Origin: Nonomuraea sp. NEAU-A123
GTDB lineage: Bacteria; Actinomycetota; Actinomycetes; Streptosporangiales; Streptosporangiaceae
Assembly: GCF_018603905.1 (NCBI RefSeq)
Contig: NZ_JAHFZZ010000017.1
Location: 1 to 64,000 of the forward strand
DNA length: 64,000 nt
Reading direction: 5' to 3'
Shown here: in pieces, positions 33,844-43,232 of the stretch
Layout: each line of letters opens with the position of its first letter
How positions within the stretch are numbered: position 1 is the stretch's first letter
Made by a program: the position numbers and the translations under genes
Notes under the pieces: generated by a model
The model's database searches: none
Seen by the model: only the letters and a program-made list of their open reading frames with translations
Told to the model about the DNA's origin: nothing

Positions 33844-33884
33844 TAAGGACACCCAACGCAACCGGCTGACCGTCCGGGAACAGG

Positions 33885-34404
33885 TCAAGGGCGTTCTCCG
33901 CCATCGACGGAGAAACGTGAACCACCCCGCCGAGCGGGTGACCGTGGTGCGTCGGTCACGGCGGCCGCGGGAAAGGGACGTTGATCACGATGGTGAGGGA
34001 TGGCCGTGCGGCCGACTCCGGGGTTGTGAACCCTTGGACGGTGGCCGAGAGCGTTGAGGCGCGGTGTGCGATCACTCGTACGGTTCCTCCTGGATTCACC
34101 GCACGGCCGGACCAGGTCCGGTGGCCTGCGCGTCCACCGAGACCCTCGAAATCCCCTTCGGGACACTCAAGAAACGCCCGCCCTTCGACGACCCGGCATT
34201 GCGTGATGAGCTACGGCAGCGACTCAACGACGCGCCGGGCGTGGACATCCCCGCGGCCAGGCTGGAGCTCTACTCCTCGATCAAGAACACCCAACTGGCC
34301 AACATGGTGGTCTTCACGTCATCGTCGCTGTTCCCCACTGGCTCACCGCGCAGGTGTAACCCGTCTTCGGCGCCCCTCTGGATCGTAGGAGTTACACGAC
34401 GGGG
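33885..34404. other. Interval with a decayed C-terminal gene fragment
   Basis: A plus frame at about 34128-34310 reads TLEIPFGTLKKRPPFDDPAL, RDELRQRLNDAPGVDIPAAR and LELYSSIKNTQLANMVVF, clearly protein-derived, similar in style to the C-terminus of a nuclease-like family I cannot name with confidence. No start or upstream part is present. Nothing else is recognised here. Confidence 0.4.
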
Positions 34405-35460
34405 TCAGCAGGAGTCGTCGACGTCGATAACACCGACCTTTTCGGGACCGACGAGAACCAGTTGGGCGCCTTCACCGCGAAACTCCAGCGGCCAGCCGCT
34501 GCTGAAGACGAGCAGCGGCTTTTCGTCGCTGTCGGAGACCCGTTTGGTGACCGTGTCGATAAGATCGCGAAGGACGGGGATGACAAGTTGGTCTACGGGT
34601 GGTTGAGGGTCGTCCGAGCTGTCGTCCTCGCTCAAGCACACTGACAGGGCCATGTTGGCGGCGGCTTGTTCGGTCTCGGCAAGTACGGTGGCCAGAGCCA
34701 CGCCGTCCAGAAGTCGAAAGTCGTCATCTTTGAACCCCTTCCAGGTGCGGAAAGTGGCATCGGCACTGGTGTCCAGGACGAGGCCGTGCGGTTCGACGGT
34801 GACCTCGAAGCCGACTGGGTTGTTGTTGTTCATCCAGAGAAACTCGCTGAGCAGCGTCCTATCCCAGGTGATCCGCGTGTCCAGTCCGGCGGGTTCGTCG
34901 ACCGGCGGCACTGCGGTGCTTGGAGCCACGGACAGTCGGCATGCTTTTCCATCGTGATCGCGTATGAGGAGGTGCAGTTCGTCGTCAAGCCGAGCGCCGC
35001 CCGGCTCGGCGGCGACGTGGATCCTCAGCAGGTGCTCGCAGGCCCACTCGGTCAGCACACCAGCCAGGAAGCCCACCAGCGGCCGGACGCGTCGGTCGAG
35101 CGGTCCGGAACCCGCCTCCAAGGTCTCGGTCAGGGCCTCGATGACGTACGCGGCGATCTCGTCGGGCCGACCGGCTGAAGCCCGCTGGCCGCAGTAGTAG
35201 TCCAGGCCTTCCTCGAACTCCATCAGCTCGGCCTCGATGGGGAAACGGTTCCCGTCTGCGCCGAACGTCTCCGGGAACAGGCCGTACTCGGTGATCTTTG
35301 TCAGTGGCGGCGGCGATTCCCAATCCTCGTCGAACACGCGGGGCGCACTGCCACCAATGACCTGCACACGCCATGCCGAGACGTCGGTACGCGAGTCGGG
35401 CGGTAGCCACTGCTCCAGCAGACGCGCGGTCGTTCTGATCAGGTGTTCCTCGATGGCCAT
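34405..35460 (-). CDS. Uncharacterised 351-residue acidic protein
   Basis: Acidic, no signal peptide or TM segment. It starts MAIEEHLIRTTARLLEQWLP and ends VLVGPEKVGVIDVDDSC. It contains WRVQVIGGSAPRV, DYYCGQRASAGRPDEIAAYV, a WACEHLLRIHV segment and GFEVTVEPHGLVLDTSADAT. No recognised family. Coding character (codon third-position GC, continuous sense) is convincing. ATG 35460 is preferred to 35490. Could be an immunity-like or stress protein; no evidence for either. Confidence 0.65.
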   Translation of the reverse strand: MAIEEHLIRTTARLLEQWLPPDSRTDVSAWRVQVIGGSAPRVFDEDWESPPPLTKITEYGLFPETFGADGNRFPIEAELMEFEEGLDYYCGQRASAGRPDEIAAYVIEALTETLEAGSGPLDRRVRPLVGFLAGVLTEWACEHLLRIHVAAEPGGARLDDELHLLIRDHDGKACRLSVAPSTAVPPVDEPAGLDTRITWDRTLLSEFLWMNNNNPVGFEVTVEPHGLVLDTSADATFRTWKGFKDDDFRLLDGVALATVLAETEQAAANMALSVCLSEDDSSDDPQPPVDQLVIPVLRDLIDTVTKRVSDSDEKPLLVFSSGWPLEFRGEGAQLVLVGPEKVGVIDVDDSC

Positions 35461-35972
35461 GTTCGTTTCTTCCTGATCAGGACATAGCATTTTCCTACAT
35501 AACGACGATCACCCTAACGATCAAGCGCCATTCTCGCGGCCTCTTCTGACCCGCGACGCTCAGCAGAGCGTGGCGAAATCCTATGGGTGTCCACTTCGAT
35601 GCCGGTGTGAAGAGCTACCCCGGGCCAGGGCTGGGACTGGAAACAATCACCAGGTCCGTCGAGGGCTGAGCTGCTGGGGTGAGTGTTCGGCCGCCCCAGC
35701 GGATGCCTTTCTCACTGCGGACACAGGCGCCTTCGCGCCGCCGGGCGGCCGGCACGTCGAGGTGGCGGGCATCGGCGTTGGACAGTGTGGTTACCCTACG
35801 GCGAAGTCAAGCTCAACATGAACAGCCGACTCACCCTCGGCGGAAGCTGACCCCGTGCCGTTCGGGAGCGGCCGATTCCTTTTTGTGGTGGCCGGGGTCT
35901 ACATGAGAGAGACAGGCTCGCGCGCCGGGCCGGTCTCTCTCATGTACGCCGAGAAAGACAGGCTGATCGCCG
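35461..35972. other. Intergenic interval with gene scraps and an inverted repeat
   Basis: Short protein-like scraps occur at 35583-35669 (MGVHFDAGVKSYPGPGLGLE) and about 35785-35850 (VWLPYGEVKLNMNSRLTLGG) in different frames; I do not recognise them. A perfect 14-bp inverted repeat at 35900-35946 (TACATGAGAGAGAC and its complement, 19-bp spacer) lies 27 bp before the quinone oxidoreductase gene and may be its operator. Confidence 0.45.
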
Positions 35973-36965
35973 ATGAGCATTCCCGCGACCATGCGCGCGC
36001 TGCAGCAGACTTCCCTCAACGGCCCGCAGGACATGCGCCTGATCACCGACGCGCCAGTGCCGAGCCCCGGGCAGGGCGAGGTCCTGATCCGCGTCACCGC
36101 CGCCGGCGTCAACTTCGCCGACATCTCGAAGGCCCACGGCACGTTCATGGACGGCCCGCGGCCACCGTACCTGGCCGGTTTCGAGGCCGCCGGTGAGGTC
36201 GTCGCGATGGGCGAGGCGGTGACCGGCCCGCAACCGGGGACCCGCGTCACCGGCGTCGGAAACGGCGCTTTCGCCGAGTACATGGTGCTGCCCGCGGCTG
36301 CGGCGGTGCCGGTGCCCCCCGGCTGGACGGAGCAGCAGGCGCTCGGCCTGGTCGTGAACTGGCCCACCGCGCTGGCCGCACTCAAGCCGCTGGGCGGCAT
36401 CACCGCAGGGCAGACCGTGCTGATCCACGCCGCGGCGGGCGCGACCGGCCAGGTCGCGGTCACCATGGCCGAACACTACGGCGCGACGGTCATCGCCACC
36501 GCCTCACCGGCCAAGCACGAGACAGTGCTGGCACTGGGAGCCGACCACATCCTGGACTCCCGCGGCGGCGACCTCGCCGCCGAGGTGCTGCGGCTGACCG
36601 GCGGCGCCGGCGCCGACCTTGTGCTGGAGTCGGCGGGCGGCGCCACCTTCGACGCCAGCCTGGCCGCCGCCAAGCGGGTCACCGGCCGTGTCGTCGTCTA
36701 CGGTGTCGCAGGCGGCGAAACCGCGCTCACCAACTGGGACCTGGTGTACAAGCACCAGGTCCACGTCATCGGCCTCAACATCGGCGTGCTGATCCAGGCC
36801 GCGCCACAGATCTTCGGCGAGGTCATGTGTGAGCTGTCCGCGCTCATCGCCGCCGGCGTGCTCGCCCCCGGCCGGCCCACCGCGTACGACCTGGCCGACG
36901 GCCCGAAAACGCTCGCGGAACTGGAAACCAGAGCCACCATCGGCAAACTGGCCCTGCTGCCCTGA
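35973..36965 (+). CDS. Zinc-type/quinone oxidoreductase-like dehydrogenase (MDR)
   Basis: 330 residues of the quinone oxidoreductase branch of medium-chain reductases. MRALQQTSLNGPQDMRLITD, GVNFADISKAHGTFM, GFEAAGEVVAMGE and the NADPH-binding VLIHAAAGATGQVAVTMAEH with GADHILDSRGG. No zinc ligands of the structural lobe are obvious, as usual for QOR. Reduces quinones or enones with NADPH. Start ATG 35973 or ATG 35991. It is followed by an EthD-like gene with 43 bp spacing, probably an operon. Confidence 0.9.
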   Translation: MSIPATMRALQQTSLNGPQDMRLITDAPVPSPGQGEVLIRVTAAGVNFADISKAHGTFMDGPRPPYLAGFEAAGEVVAMGEAVTGPQPGTRVTGVGNGAFAEYMVLPAAAAVPVPPGWTEQQALGLVVNWPTALAALKPLGGITAGQTVLIHAAAGATGQVAVTMAEHYGATVIATASPAKHETVLALGADHILDSRGGDLAAEVLRLTGGAGADLVLESAGGATFDASLAAAKRVTGRVVVYGVAGGETALTNWDLVYKHQVHVIGLNIGVLIQAAPQIFGEVMCELSALIAAGVLAPGRPTAYDLADGPKTLAELETRATIGKLALLP

Positions 36966-37008
36966 GAAAACCCCCTGGCAAAGGTTTCCTATGACAGGAG
37001 TCGAAACC

Positions 37009-37350
37009 ATGACCGCAACCGTGGACCCGGTCATCAAGCAGATGGCGCGATTCGTGGTGATGTACGACACCCCCTCCGACGTCGACGCGTTCGAACGTCA
37101 CTACAACGAGGTCCACATCCCGTTGGCGAAACAGTATCCGGGCCTGCGCCGTTACACGCGCAGTCATGAGCCGGCAGCCGTGATCGGCGAGCCGTGCTAC
37201 ATGGTCGTGATGCTGGACTGGGACGACATGGCTGCGCTGGAAGCCGCGCTCGGGTCCGAGATCGGCCGGCGCACCGGCGAGGATGCCGTGGCGAACCTGG
37301 CCCGCTACGCGACCTTCCGCGGCATGATCCTGCGGCTCGACGAGGTCTGA
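37009..37350 (+). CDS. EthD-family protein
   Basis: 113 residues: ARFVVMYDTPSDVDAFERHY then NEVHIPLAKQYPGLRRYTRS and YMVVMLDWDDMAALEAALGS. The HYxxVHxPL motif defines the EthD dimeric alpha/beta-barrel family. GGAG lies 9 bases before ATG 37009; ATG 36991 is an alternative. Family members assist ring-oxidising enzymes or act as small monooxygenase-like proteins; here likely functionally linked to the oxidoreductase upstream. Confidence 0.88.
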   Translation: MTATVDPVIKQMARFVVMYDTPSDVDAFERHYNEVHIPLAKQYPGLRRYTRSHEPAAVIGEPCYMVVMLDWDDMAALEAALGSEIGRRTGEDAVANLARYATFRGMILRLDEV

Positions 37351-37475
37351 TCGCGGATGCGGCTTCTGCGAGAGGGTACCCGCGTCGTCGATGGTGGCCG
37401 AGGCGGGGCCGGGTGTTGTCGGCGGCATCGCCACGTGGACCACGCCCAGGCGCGTTGCGGTACTAGGGTCGCGGC

Positions 37476-38498
37476 GTGACATCGCATCTGCGGGCGGTAC
37501 CGGATCAAGACCGGTTCGCCGCGGAGACTGAGCGGTTCCGCCGGGAGCTGTTGGCGCACTGCTACCGCATGGTCGGCTCGGCGCACGACGCCGAGGACCT
37601 GGTGCAGGAGACGTATCTGCGGGCGTGGCGGTCCTACTCCGGATTCGAGGGCCGGGCGTCGATTCGGTCCTGGCTCTACAAGATCGCCACCAACGTCTGC
37701 CTGACGGCGTTGGAGCCGCGCCCGATCCGGGTGCTGCCCTCGGGTCTGACAGGCCCGTACGACGGATCCGATCGCCCGCCGAGTCCCGTTGCGCCGGGCG
37801 AGGTCTCGTGGCTGGAACCGCTGCCGGACGCATGGATCGCCCCGCCCGCCGACGATCCGGCCGCGGTGATCGTCGAACGCGAGTCGCTGCGGCTGGCGCT
37901 CATCGCCAGCCTGCAACACCTGCCCGCCCGCCAACGCGTGATCCTCATCCTGCGCGAAGTGCTGGCCTTCTCGGCGGCCGAGACCGCGGAGATCCTCGAC
38001 ACCACCACTGCGGCGGTCAAGAGCGGTCTGCAGCGCGCCCGCGCCCGGCTCGACGAACTGGCGCCCGAGCCCGCGGAACTGCTCGAACCGACCGACCAAC
38101 GGGCGCGCGCGCTGCTCGACGGCTACATCGCGGCCTTCGAGCGCTCCGACGCCGGCCTGCTGGAACAGGTGCTGCGCACGGACGCCACGCTGGAGGCGAC
38201 GCCATTCCGCGACTGGCAGTCGGGCCGGGCGATGTGCATCCACATGCTCGACGCGTACGTGCTGGGCACACCGGGCGACTGGCGGATGATCGCGACCACC
38301 GCCAACGGCCAACCCGCCGCCGTCGTGTACCACCGGGACGCGGACGGCGCGCTCCGAGCCGACGGCGCCGTGGTGCTGGCTCCCACCGCCACCGGCGTCT
38401 CCCGCGTGATCAAGTTCCACGATCCCGCGCTGGTCGCGACGTTCGGCTTCCCGGACGTGCTCCTCAGGCCGCAGGATCGAGGGTGGGATCGGTGGTGA
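37476..38498 (+). CDS. ECF sigma factor with SnoaL-like C-terminal domain (SigG/SigJ type)
   Basis: 340 residues. Region 2 (AHCYRMVGSAHDAEDLVQET and RAWRSYSGFEGRASIRSWLY), region 4 (LQHLPARQRVILILREVLAF, SAAETAEILDTTTAAVKSGL), then a SnoaL-like fold (DGYIAAFERSDAGLLEQVLR ... GVSRVIKFHD). This is the SigG/SigJ-like group in which the C-terminal domain controls activity without a separate anti-sigma. The last ten codons (RPQDRGWDRW and stop) are read antisense out of a duplicated SARP-gene fragment, so the native C-terminus has been replaced. Confidence 0.9.
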   Translation: MTSHLRAVPDQDRFAAETERFRRELLAHCYRMVGSAHDAEDLVQETYLRAWRSYSGFEGRASIRSWLYKIATNVCLTALEPRPIRVLPSGLTGPYDGSDRPPSPVAPGEVSWLEPLPDAWIAPPADDPAAVIVERESLRLALIASLQHLPARQRVILILREVLAFSAAETAEILDTTTAAVKSGLQRARARLDELAPEPAELLEPTDQRARALLDGYIAAFERSDAGLLEQVLRTDATLEATPFRDWQSGRAMCIHMLDAYVLGTPGDWRMIATTANGQPAAVVYHRDADGALRADGAVVLAPTATGVSRVIKFHDPALVATFGFPDVLLRPQDRGWDRW

Positions 38499-38632
38499 GG
38501 ATCCGCTGGTGGAGTTCGCGTACGGTCGTCCCCGGTTCCAGGCCCTGTTCGGGGATCACCGTTGCCTGATGTCCGAGTTCGACGTCGGCCTTCGGCCTGA
38601 CCTCGACGGTCAGGAGTCGCGCCTCCTCAGAC
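38460..38632 (-). pseudogene. Duplicated 3' fragment of the SARP gene with internal deletion
   Basis: CTCCTCAGGCCGC and the following bases match the 3' end of the SARP gene from 39476 on (GGATCGGTGGTGAGGATCCG, CTGGTGGAGTTC and CCCCGGTTCCAGGCCCTGTT shared). At about 38538 the match jumps to the sequence at about 39706-39780, skipping roughly 145 bp. It supplies the stop codon of the sigma-factor gene on the other strand. Confidence 0.8.
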
Positions 38633-38663
38633 TTCGTGACGATTTACTACCCGTCGGCCCCTT

Positions 38664-39224
38664 CTACAGTCGGAGACCACCGCCCGGCCAGGTGATCTCC
38701 AGAAGTGTCCAGTCTGGGAAGAAACTTCTGATGACGAGCACGACAAGTGCCCAGAACAGAACCCCGATGACCGGAGCGATGTAGTCGTCGTCAGCAGTCC
38801 TGCCGAGACGAATGACCAAGGGGACGGCGACAGCAATGCCGGCGCCGGCGGCCGAGAGGCCGATCCAGCCAAGATCGTGACCCTGATTTACGAGGCCCGC
38901 CAACTCCCCAAATGTGATCAACCCGGCCAGGATCCAGGCGCTGACAAACACCCACCGTGGCTGTCGCTTAATGGAGCTGAACGATCGGGGCCTGGGTGAC
39001 TGCCGCGGCGGATAAGCAAGTTCGGGCCAAGAGATGCCTTGCGTTGGCGGCTGTGCATGACCGTGCACCGGGGGCTCTGTGGAGTAAGGGGGCGCGGCGG
39101 GGCGAGACGGTTGTGGCGCCGTGGTCGTCGGGCCTTTTCGATCTTTACGGTGGTAGCTCAATGCATCGTACACAAAGCTTCCTGCGGCAAACATAAGACC
39201 CGCAATGGCAATGAAGGTGAGCAC
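38664..39224 (-). CDS. Multi-pass membrane protein, unknown function
   Basis: 186 residues. An N-terminal TM helix (MLTFIAIAGLMFAAGSFVYD) is followed by a Pro-rich cytoplasmic-looking loop of about 65 residues, then three TM segments (WVFVSAWILAGLITFGELAG, GLSAAGAGIAVAVPLVI, APVIGVLFWALVVLVI). No family recognised. Start codon is uncertain (GTG-type at 39224). Confidence 0.6.
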   Translation of the reverse strand: MLTFIAIAGLMFAAGSFVYDALSYHRKDRKGPTTTAPQPSRPAAPPYSTEPPVHGHAQPPTQGISWPELAYPPRQSPRPRSFSSIKRQPRWVFVSAWILAGLITFGELAGLVNQGHDLGWIGLSAAGAGIAVAVPLVIRLGRTADDDYIAPVIGVLFWALVVLVIRSFFPDWTLLEITWPGGGLRL

Positions 39225-39479
39225 CTAACCAGGTTCCAGCATGCCGCCCACGCTTGTCACGATTTCACGTAACTGATTTCTCAACTGAACCTTTTCGTGC
39301 GCCCAGCAGAACGGAGGTGAGGCTACGTGAGTAGCTGATCTTCGTGTTCGAAGCGAAGCCCTGCTTTCGGGTGGGAACAGGGAGCGCCGAACCCATTGAA
39401 ATCGGGGTTAAAGGCCATGGAAGCGGCGAAGAGCCTGGAAGCGCAGCCCGCCTGGCCCAGGGCATCGCGTAAACGCTCC

Positions 39480-40247
39480 TCAGGCCGCGGGGTCGAGGGC
39501 GGGATCGGTGGTGAGGATCCGCTGGTGGAGTTCCCGTACAGTCATCCCCGGTTCCAGGCCCTGTTCGGAGATCAGCGCCGCGCGCAACCCGGTGTACACG
39601 GACAGGGCTTCGGCCTGCCGTCCCGACCGGTACAGGGCGAGCATGAGCAGTGCGTGCAGCGGTTCGTGCAGCGGGTGAGTGGCGGTGAGTTCGCGCAGTT
39701 CGGGGATCACTGTCGCCTGGTGCCCGAGTTCGACATCGGCCTTCAGCCTGACCTCGACGGCCAGGAGTCGCGCCTCCTCCAGCCGGTCGGCGTGCGCCTG
39801 GATCATCGGGCTGGCGGGCACGTCGGCCAGCGCGGGCCCGCGCCACAGATCCAGCGCCGCGCCCAGCAGCCCGCGGGCCGGCTCCAGCTGACGTGCTCGA
39901 ATGGCCTGCTGTGCTTCGGCGAGCAGCCCCTGGAAGCGGGTCGCGTCGGTTTCCAGCGCGGGGCCGCCCAGTTCGTAGAAGCCCCCTCGGGTGCGTAGGT
40001 CCTCGCCCAGCACCCGGCGCAACCGCCAGACGTATCCCTGCAGCGTCTTACGGGCGAACTTGGGCTCGGAGCCCTGCCAGAGCTCCTCGATGATCCGGTC
40101 CGCCGAGACCGGACGGCCCGCGTTGATCGCCAGGATGGCGAGGACGGCGCGATGCTTGGGTGCGGTGATGGGGACCACCCCGTCGCCGCGCACGACCTGG
40201 AGCGGGCCGAGCAGACTGAGCCGGGCTCCGCGGAATGTCAAGGGCAC
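39480..40247 (-). CDS. SARP-family transcriptional activator (short form)
   Basis: 255 residues. The winged-helix trans_reg_C region (LSLLGPLQVVRGDGVVPITA, RPVSADRIIEELWQGSEPKF, LQGYVWRLRRVLGEDLRTRG) is followed by the bacterial transcriptional activation domain (BTAD: LARGLLGAALDLWRGPALAD, ELGHQATVIPELRELTATHP). GTG 40247 with AGGAGGTGATC is chosen over a long 5' extension. SARPs switch on antibiotic and RiPP clusters. It is divergent from the AfsR-like gene and next to the RiPP genes, so a pathway-activator role is a reasonable inference. Confidence 0.9.
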   Translation of the reverse strand: MPLTFRGARLSLLGPLQVVRGDGVVPITAPKHRAVLAILAINAGRPVSADRIIEELWQGSEPKFARKTLQGYVWRLRRVLGEDLRTRGGFYELGGPALETDATRFQGLLAEAQQAIRARQLEPARGLLGAALDLWRGPALADVPASPMIQAHADRLEEARLLAVEVRLKADVELGHQATVIPELRELTATHPLHEPLHALLMLALYRSGRQAEALSVYTGLRAALISEQGLEPGMTVRELHQRILTTDPALDPAA

Positions 40248-40356
40248 GATCACCTCCTGAACCGGACAGGCCGGATCCGTACTACCGGACGGGATGAATC
40301 GCGATCTAGACTGCCACGCCGGGCTTGCGCGGGACTTGCGCGGCGAAGGGGGCGGC

Positions 40357-43230
40357 GTGGATTTCCGGATCCTCGGGCCCCTGGAGCTCTGGAACGGTGG
40401 CTTGCCGGTGCCGCTGACCGCGCCGAAGCAGCGGGCGCTGCTCGCGCTCCTGCTGATCAAGGCGGGACGGCCCGTCCCCGTCGAGCGCCTGGTCGACGAG
40501 CTGTGGGGCGCGACACCACCGCGGAGCGTGGGGAGCACGCTGCACTCCCTGATCTCCCGTCTGCGCGGAATAGGCGTCGTCACGCTCGTCAGGGAGCCGG
40601 GCGGCTACCGGCTGGGGTTGGAGGGCGCGACCCTGGACGCTCGTACCTTCGAGTGGCTTGCCGTAGAGGCAAGGGAACTGGCGGAGGCGGGGCAGTTGGA
40701 GCACGCCGCGCGGCGTTTCCGGGAGGCGCTGGATCTGTGGCGGGCGCCGGCGCTGGCGGACGCGCCCGAGTCGCCGATGATCGAGGCGGAACGGGCCCGG
40801 CTCGACGGGCTGCGGCTGGCGGTCTTCGAGGAGTACGCCGACACGCTGGCCGGGCTCGGCCGGCACGCCCAGGTCGCCGTTGAGCTGCGTGCCTTGCTGG
40901 CGGAACACCCGCTGCGCGAATCCCTGTGGGCCAGAATGATCGGCGCCCTCGACCGCTCAGGTCAGGCCAGAGAGGCGCTCGCCGCCTACGGCGAAGCGCG
41001 CCGGGTGCTCGCCGAGGAGCTCGGCCTGGACCCCGGACCGGAGCTGCGCCGTCTGCAGACCAGGATCCTGCGGCGGGAGAACAAGCGGGAGAACAAGCAG
41101 GAAAACGAGCGGGAGAACGAGCGGGAGGCTCGCGGGCCGATCTCCCCGCAGCTCCCGCCCGACCTGGCCCAGTTCACCGGGCGCGGCACCGCTCTCCGTG
41201 AGCTGACCGCGCTGGTGCAGACCGCACCGGGGACGGTGGCCGTCATCAGCGGCATGCCCGGCGTCGGGAAGTCGGCCTTCGCGGTCCACTGGGCCCACCG
41301 GATGGCCAAGCGCTTTCCCGACGGGCAGATCTTCATCGACCTGCGCGGGCACCGGCCGCAGGAGGCGATCACGCCACGAGAGGCGCTGGACCGGTTCGTC
41401 CGCGCCCTGGGCATGCCTCCGGAGCGGGTCCCGGCGGGCGAAGACGAGCTCGCCACCGCGTACCGAACGCTGCTCGCCGGACGGCGGGTGCTGGTGGTGC
41501 TCGACAACGCGGCCGACCCCGCCCAGGTCCAACCGCTGCTGCCCGGCACCGACGGCTGCCTGGCGCTGGTCACCAGCAGGAACCGGCTTTCCGGTCTGGC
41601 CCTGCACCACGTGACGCGCACCATCGACCTCGACATCCTGGCCGAGCCCGAGGCCGTCGCCCTGCTGACCGCCGTCATCGGCCCACGCGCCGGCGCTGAG
41701 CCGGACGCGGTCGCCGAACTCGCGGACCAGTGCGGGCAACTGCCCCTGGCCCTACGGATCGCCGCCACCCACCTGGCCGGCCACCCCCACCGCCGAATCG
41801 CCACCTACCTGGCGGACCTCACCGAGCGCGGACGGCTCAGCACACTGTGCCTCGGCGACGTCCCGGCCACCGCCGTACGCGCCACCTTCGACCTGTCCTA
41901 CCAGGCGTTGGCCGAGGCCGACCAGGTCACCTTCCGCCGCCTGGGCCTGATGCCCGGTTCGGGCTTCACCGCTCAGTCGCTGGCCGCGATGCTCGACGTC
42001 TCCGCCGCCCAGGCCCGTACTCACCTGGACGCGTTACGGGCGGCCAGCCTGATCCACCCCCACCGCGGCCGACTGCTCCAAGAGCGTTACCAGCTGCACG
42101 ATCTCCTTCTCGACTACGCCCGTCACCGAGCCCAAGCCGAGGACGCCCCGCCGATCCGCGAGGAGTCCGTGCGCCGGTTGCTGGAGTGGTATCTCACCAT
42201 CGATGACCCGCTCGTGCTGCAGGACGAGCACGAGAACATGATGGCAGGCACCCGCCACGCCGCGGAGCATGGCATGGACGCCGCCTGGCGGCTGCCCGCG
42301 GCGCTCGCCCAGCCGCTGCGACTGCGCCACTGCCTGACCGATGCCGCTGAGCTGCACACCCTGGCCGCCACCGCCGCCGAGCAGGCCGGCAGGCACCTGG
42401 AGGCCGCCGTCGCCCACCACAACCTCGGCGCCGTCCTGGAGCACCTGGGCCGCTACCCCGAAGCCCTGGCCGAGCACCGCAGGACACTGGAGATCTACCG
42501 GCAACTGGAGGACCGGCACGGGATGGGCACCGCGCTGCGTAGCATCGGCACCGTCTCCTGGCTGCTGGGCCGGTACGGCGAAGCCCTCACCGATCTCCAG
42601 GAGGCACGGCGCCTCCTGGAGGGCACAGACGCCGTGGGCCAGACGCTCAACATGCTCGGCATCGTGCTGCGGAATCTGGGCCGCCTGGAGGAGGCAGTCA
42701 CCCACTATGAGCGCGCGCTGGCCATCCACCAGCGCACGGACGACCTCCAAGGCCAGGCGAACACCCTCAACAACCTCGGCGTGGCACGCGAGGCCCAGGA
42801 CCGCCACGCCGAGGCGCTGGAGCTGTACCGGAAGGCGCTCGCGCTGCGCCGGGCCGCGGGCAGCCGCAAGGGAGAGGCACGCGCGCTGAACAACATCGGC
42901 CTGGTGGAGGCCAAGCTCGGCCGGTTCGAACCCGCGCGCGAGCATCTCCTGGCCGCGCTGGCCAGCCATCGCGAGAGCGGCGACCTCAAGGGCGAGGGGC
43001 AGGTGACCAACGACCTGGCCGGCCTCTACCACCGTCTCGGGCGGGAGGAGGAGGCGCTCACGCATTTCGCCGCGGCGCTGCGCATCCGCTCCGGCATCGG
43101 CGACCGCAGGGGCCTCGCCGAAACCCACAGGGATCTCGGTGAGGCCCTTGCCGACCAGGGCGACGCCACCGCCCACCACCATCTGGCCGCCGCGGACCAG
43201 ATCTTCAAGGAGCTGGGCGTGATCACCTGA
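40357..43230 (+). CDS. AfsR-like SARP-NB-ARC-TPR regulator
   Basis: 957 residues from GTG 40357 (DFRILGPLELW); ATG 40294 is possible. N-terminal winged helix plus BTAD, a Glu/Asn/Arg-rich linker (about 245-265), NB-ARC ATPase with P-loop ISGMPGVGKSAFAVHWAHRM near residue 300 and LVVLDNAADPAQVQPLL, GLPLAL-like QLPLALRIAATHLAG, then about seven TPR units from residue 680 on (LNNLGVAREAQDRHAEALEL). Such proteins sense signals through the TPR/NB-ARC part and activate secondary metabolism. Its stop lies 2 bp from the convergent HExxH gene stop, placing it at the RiPP locus. Confidence 0.93.
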   Translation: MDFRILGPLELWNGGLPVPLTAPKQRALLALLLIKAGRPVPVERLVDELWGATPPRSVGSTLHSLISRLRGIGVVTLVREPGGYRLGLEGATLDARTFEWLAVEARELAEAGQLEHAARRFREALDLWRAPALADAPESPMIEAERARLDGLRLAVFEEYADTLAGLGRHAQVAVELRALLAEHPLRESLWARMIGALDRSGQAREALAAYGEARRVLAEELGLDPGPELRRLQTRILRRENKRENKQENERENEREARGPISPQLPPDLAQFTGRGTALRELTALVQTAPGTVAVISGMPGVGKSAFAVHWAHRMAKRFPDGQIFIDLRGHRPQEAITPREALDRFVRALGMPPERVPAGEDELATAYRTLLAGRRVLVVLDNAADPAQVQPLLPGTDGCLALVTSRNRLSGLALHHVTRTIDLDILAEPEAVALLTAVIGPRAGAEPDAVAELADQCGQLPLALRIAATHLAGHPHRRIATYLADLTERGRLSTLCLGDVPATAVRATFDLSYQALAEADQVTFRRLGLMPGSGFTAQSLAAMLDVSAAQARTHLDALRAASLIHPHRGRLLQERYQLHDLLLDYARHRAQAEDAPPIREESVRRLLEWYLTIDDPLVLQDEHENMMAGTRHAAEHGMDAAWRLPAALAQPLRLRHCLTDAAELHTLAATAAEQAGRHLEAAVAHHNLGAVLEHLGRYPEALAEHRRTLEIYRQLEDRHGMGTALRSIGTVSWLLGRYGEALTDLQEARRLLEGTDAVGQTLNMLGIVLRNLGRLEEAVTHYERALAIHQRTDDLQGQANTLNNLGVAREAQDRHAEALELYRKALALRRAAGSRKGEARALNNIGLVEAKLGRFEPAREHLLAALASHRESGDLKGEGQVTNDLAGLYHRLGREEEALTHFAAALRIRSGIGDRRGLAETHRDLGEALADQGDATAHHHLAAADQIFKELGVIT

Positions 43231-43232
43231 GC

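Noticed and set aside
39265..39846. 193-codon minus-strand frame
   Set aside because: Overlaps the SARP gene out of frame and has no motif; the SARP frame has RBS and domain support.
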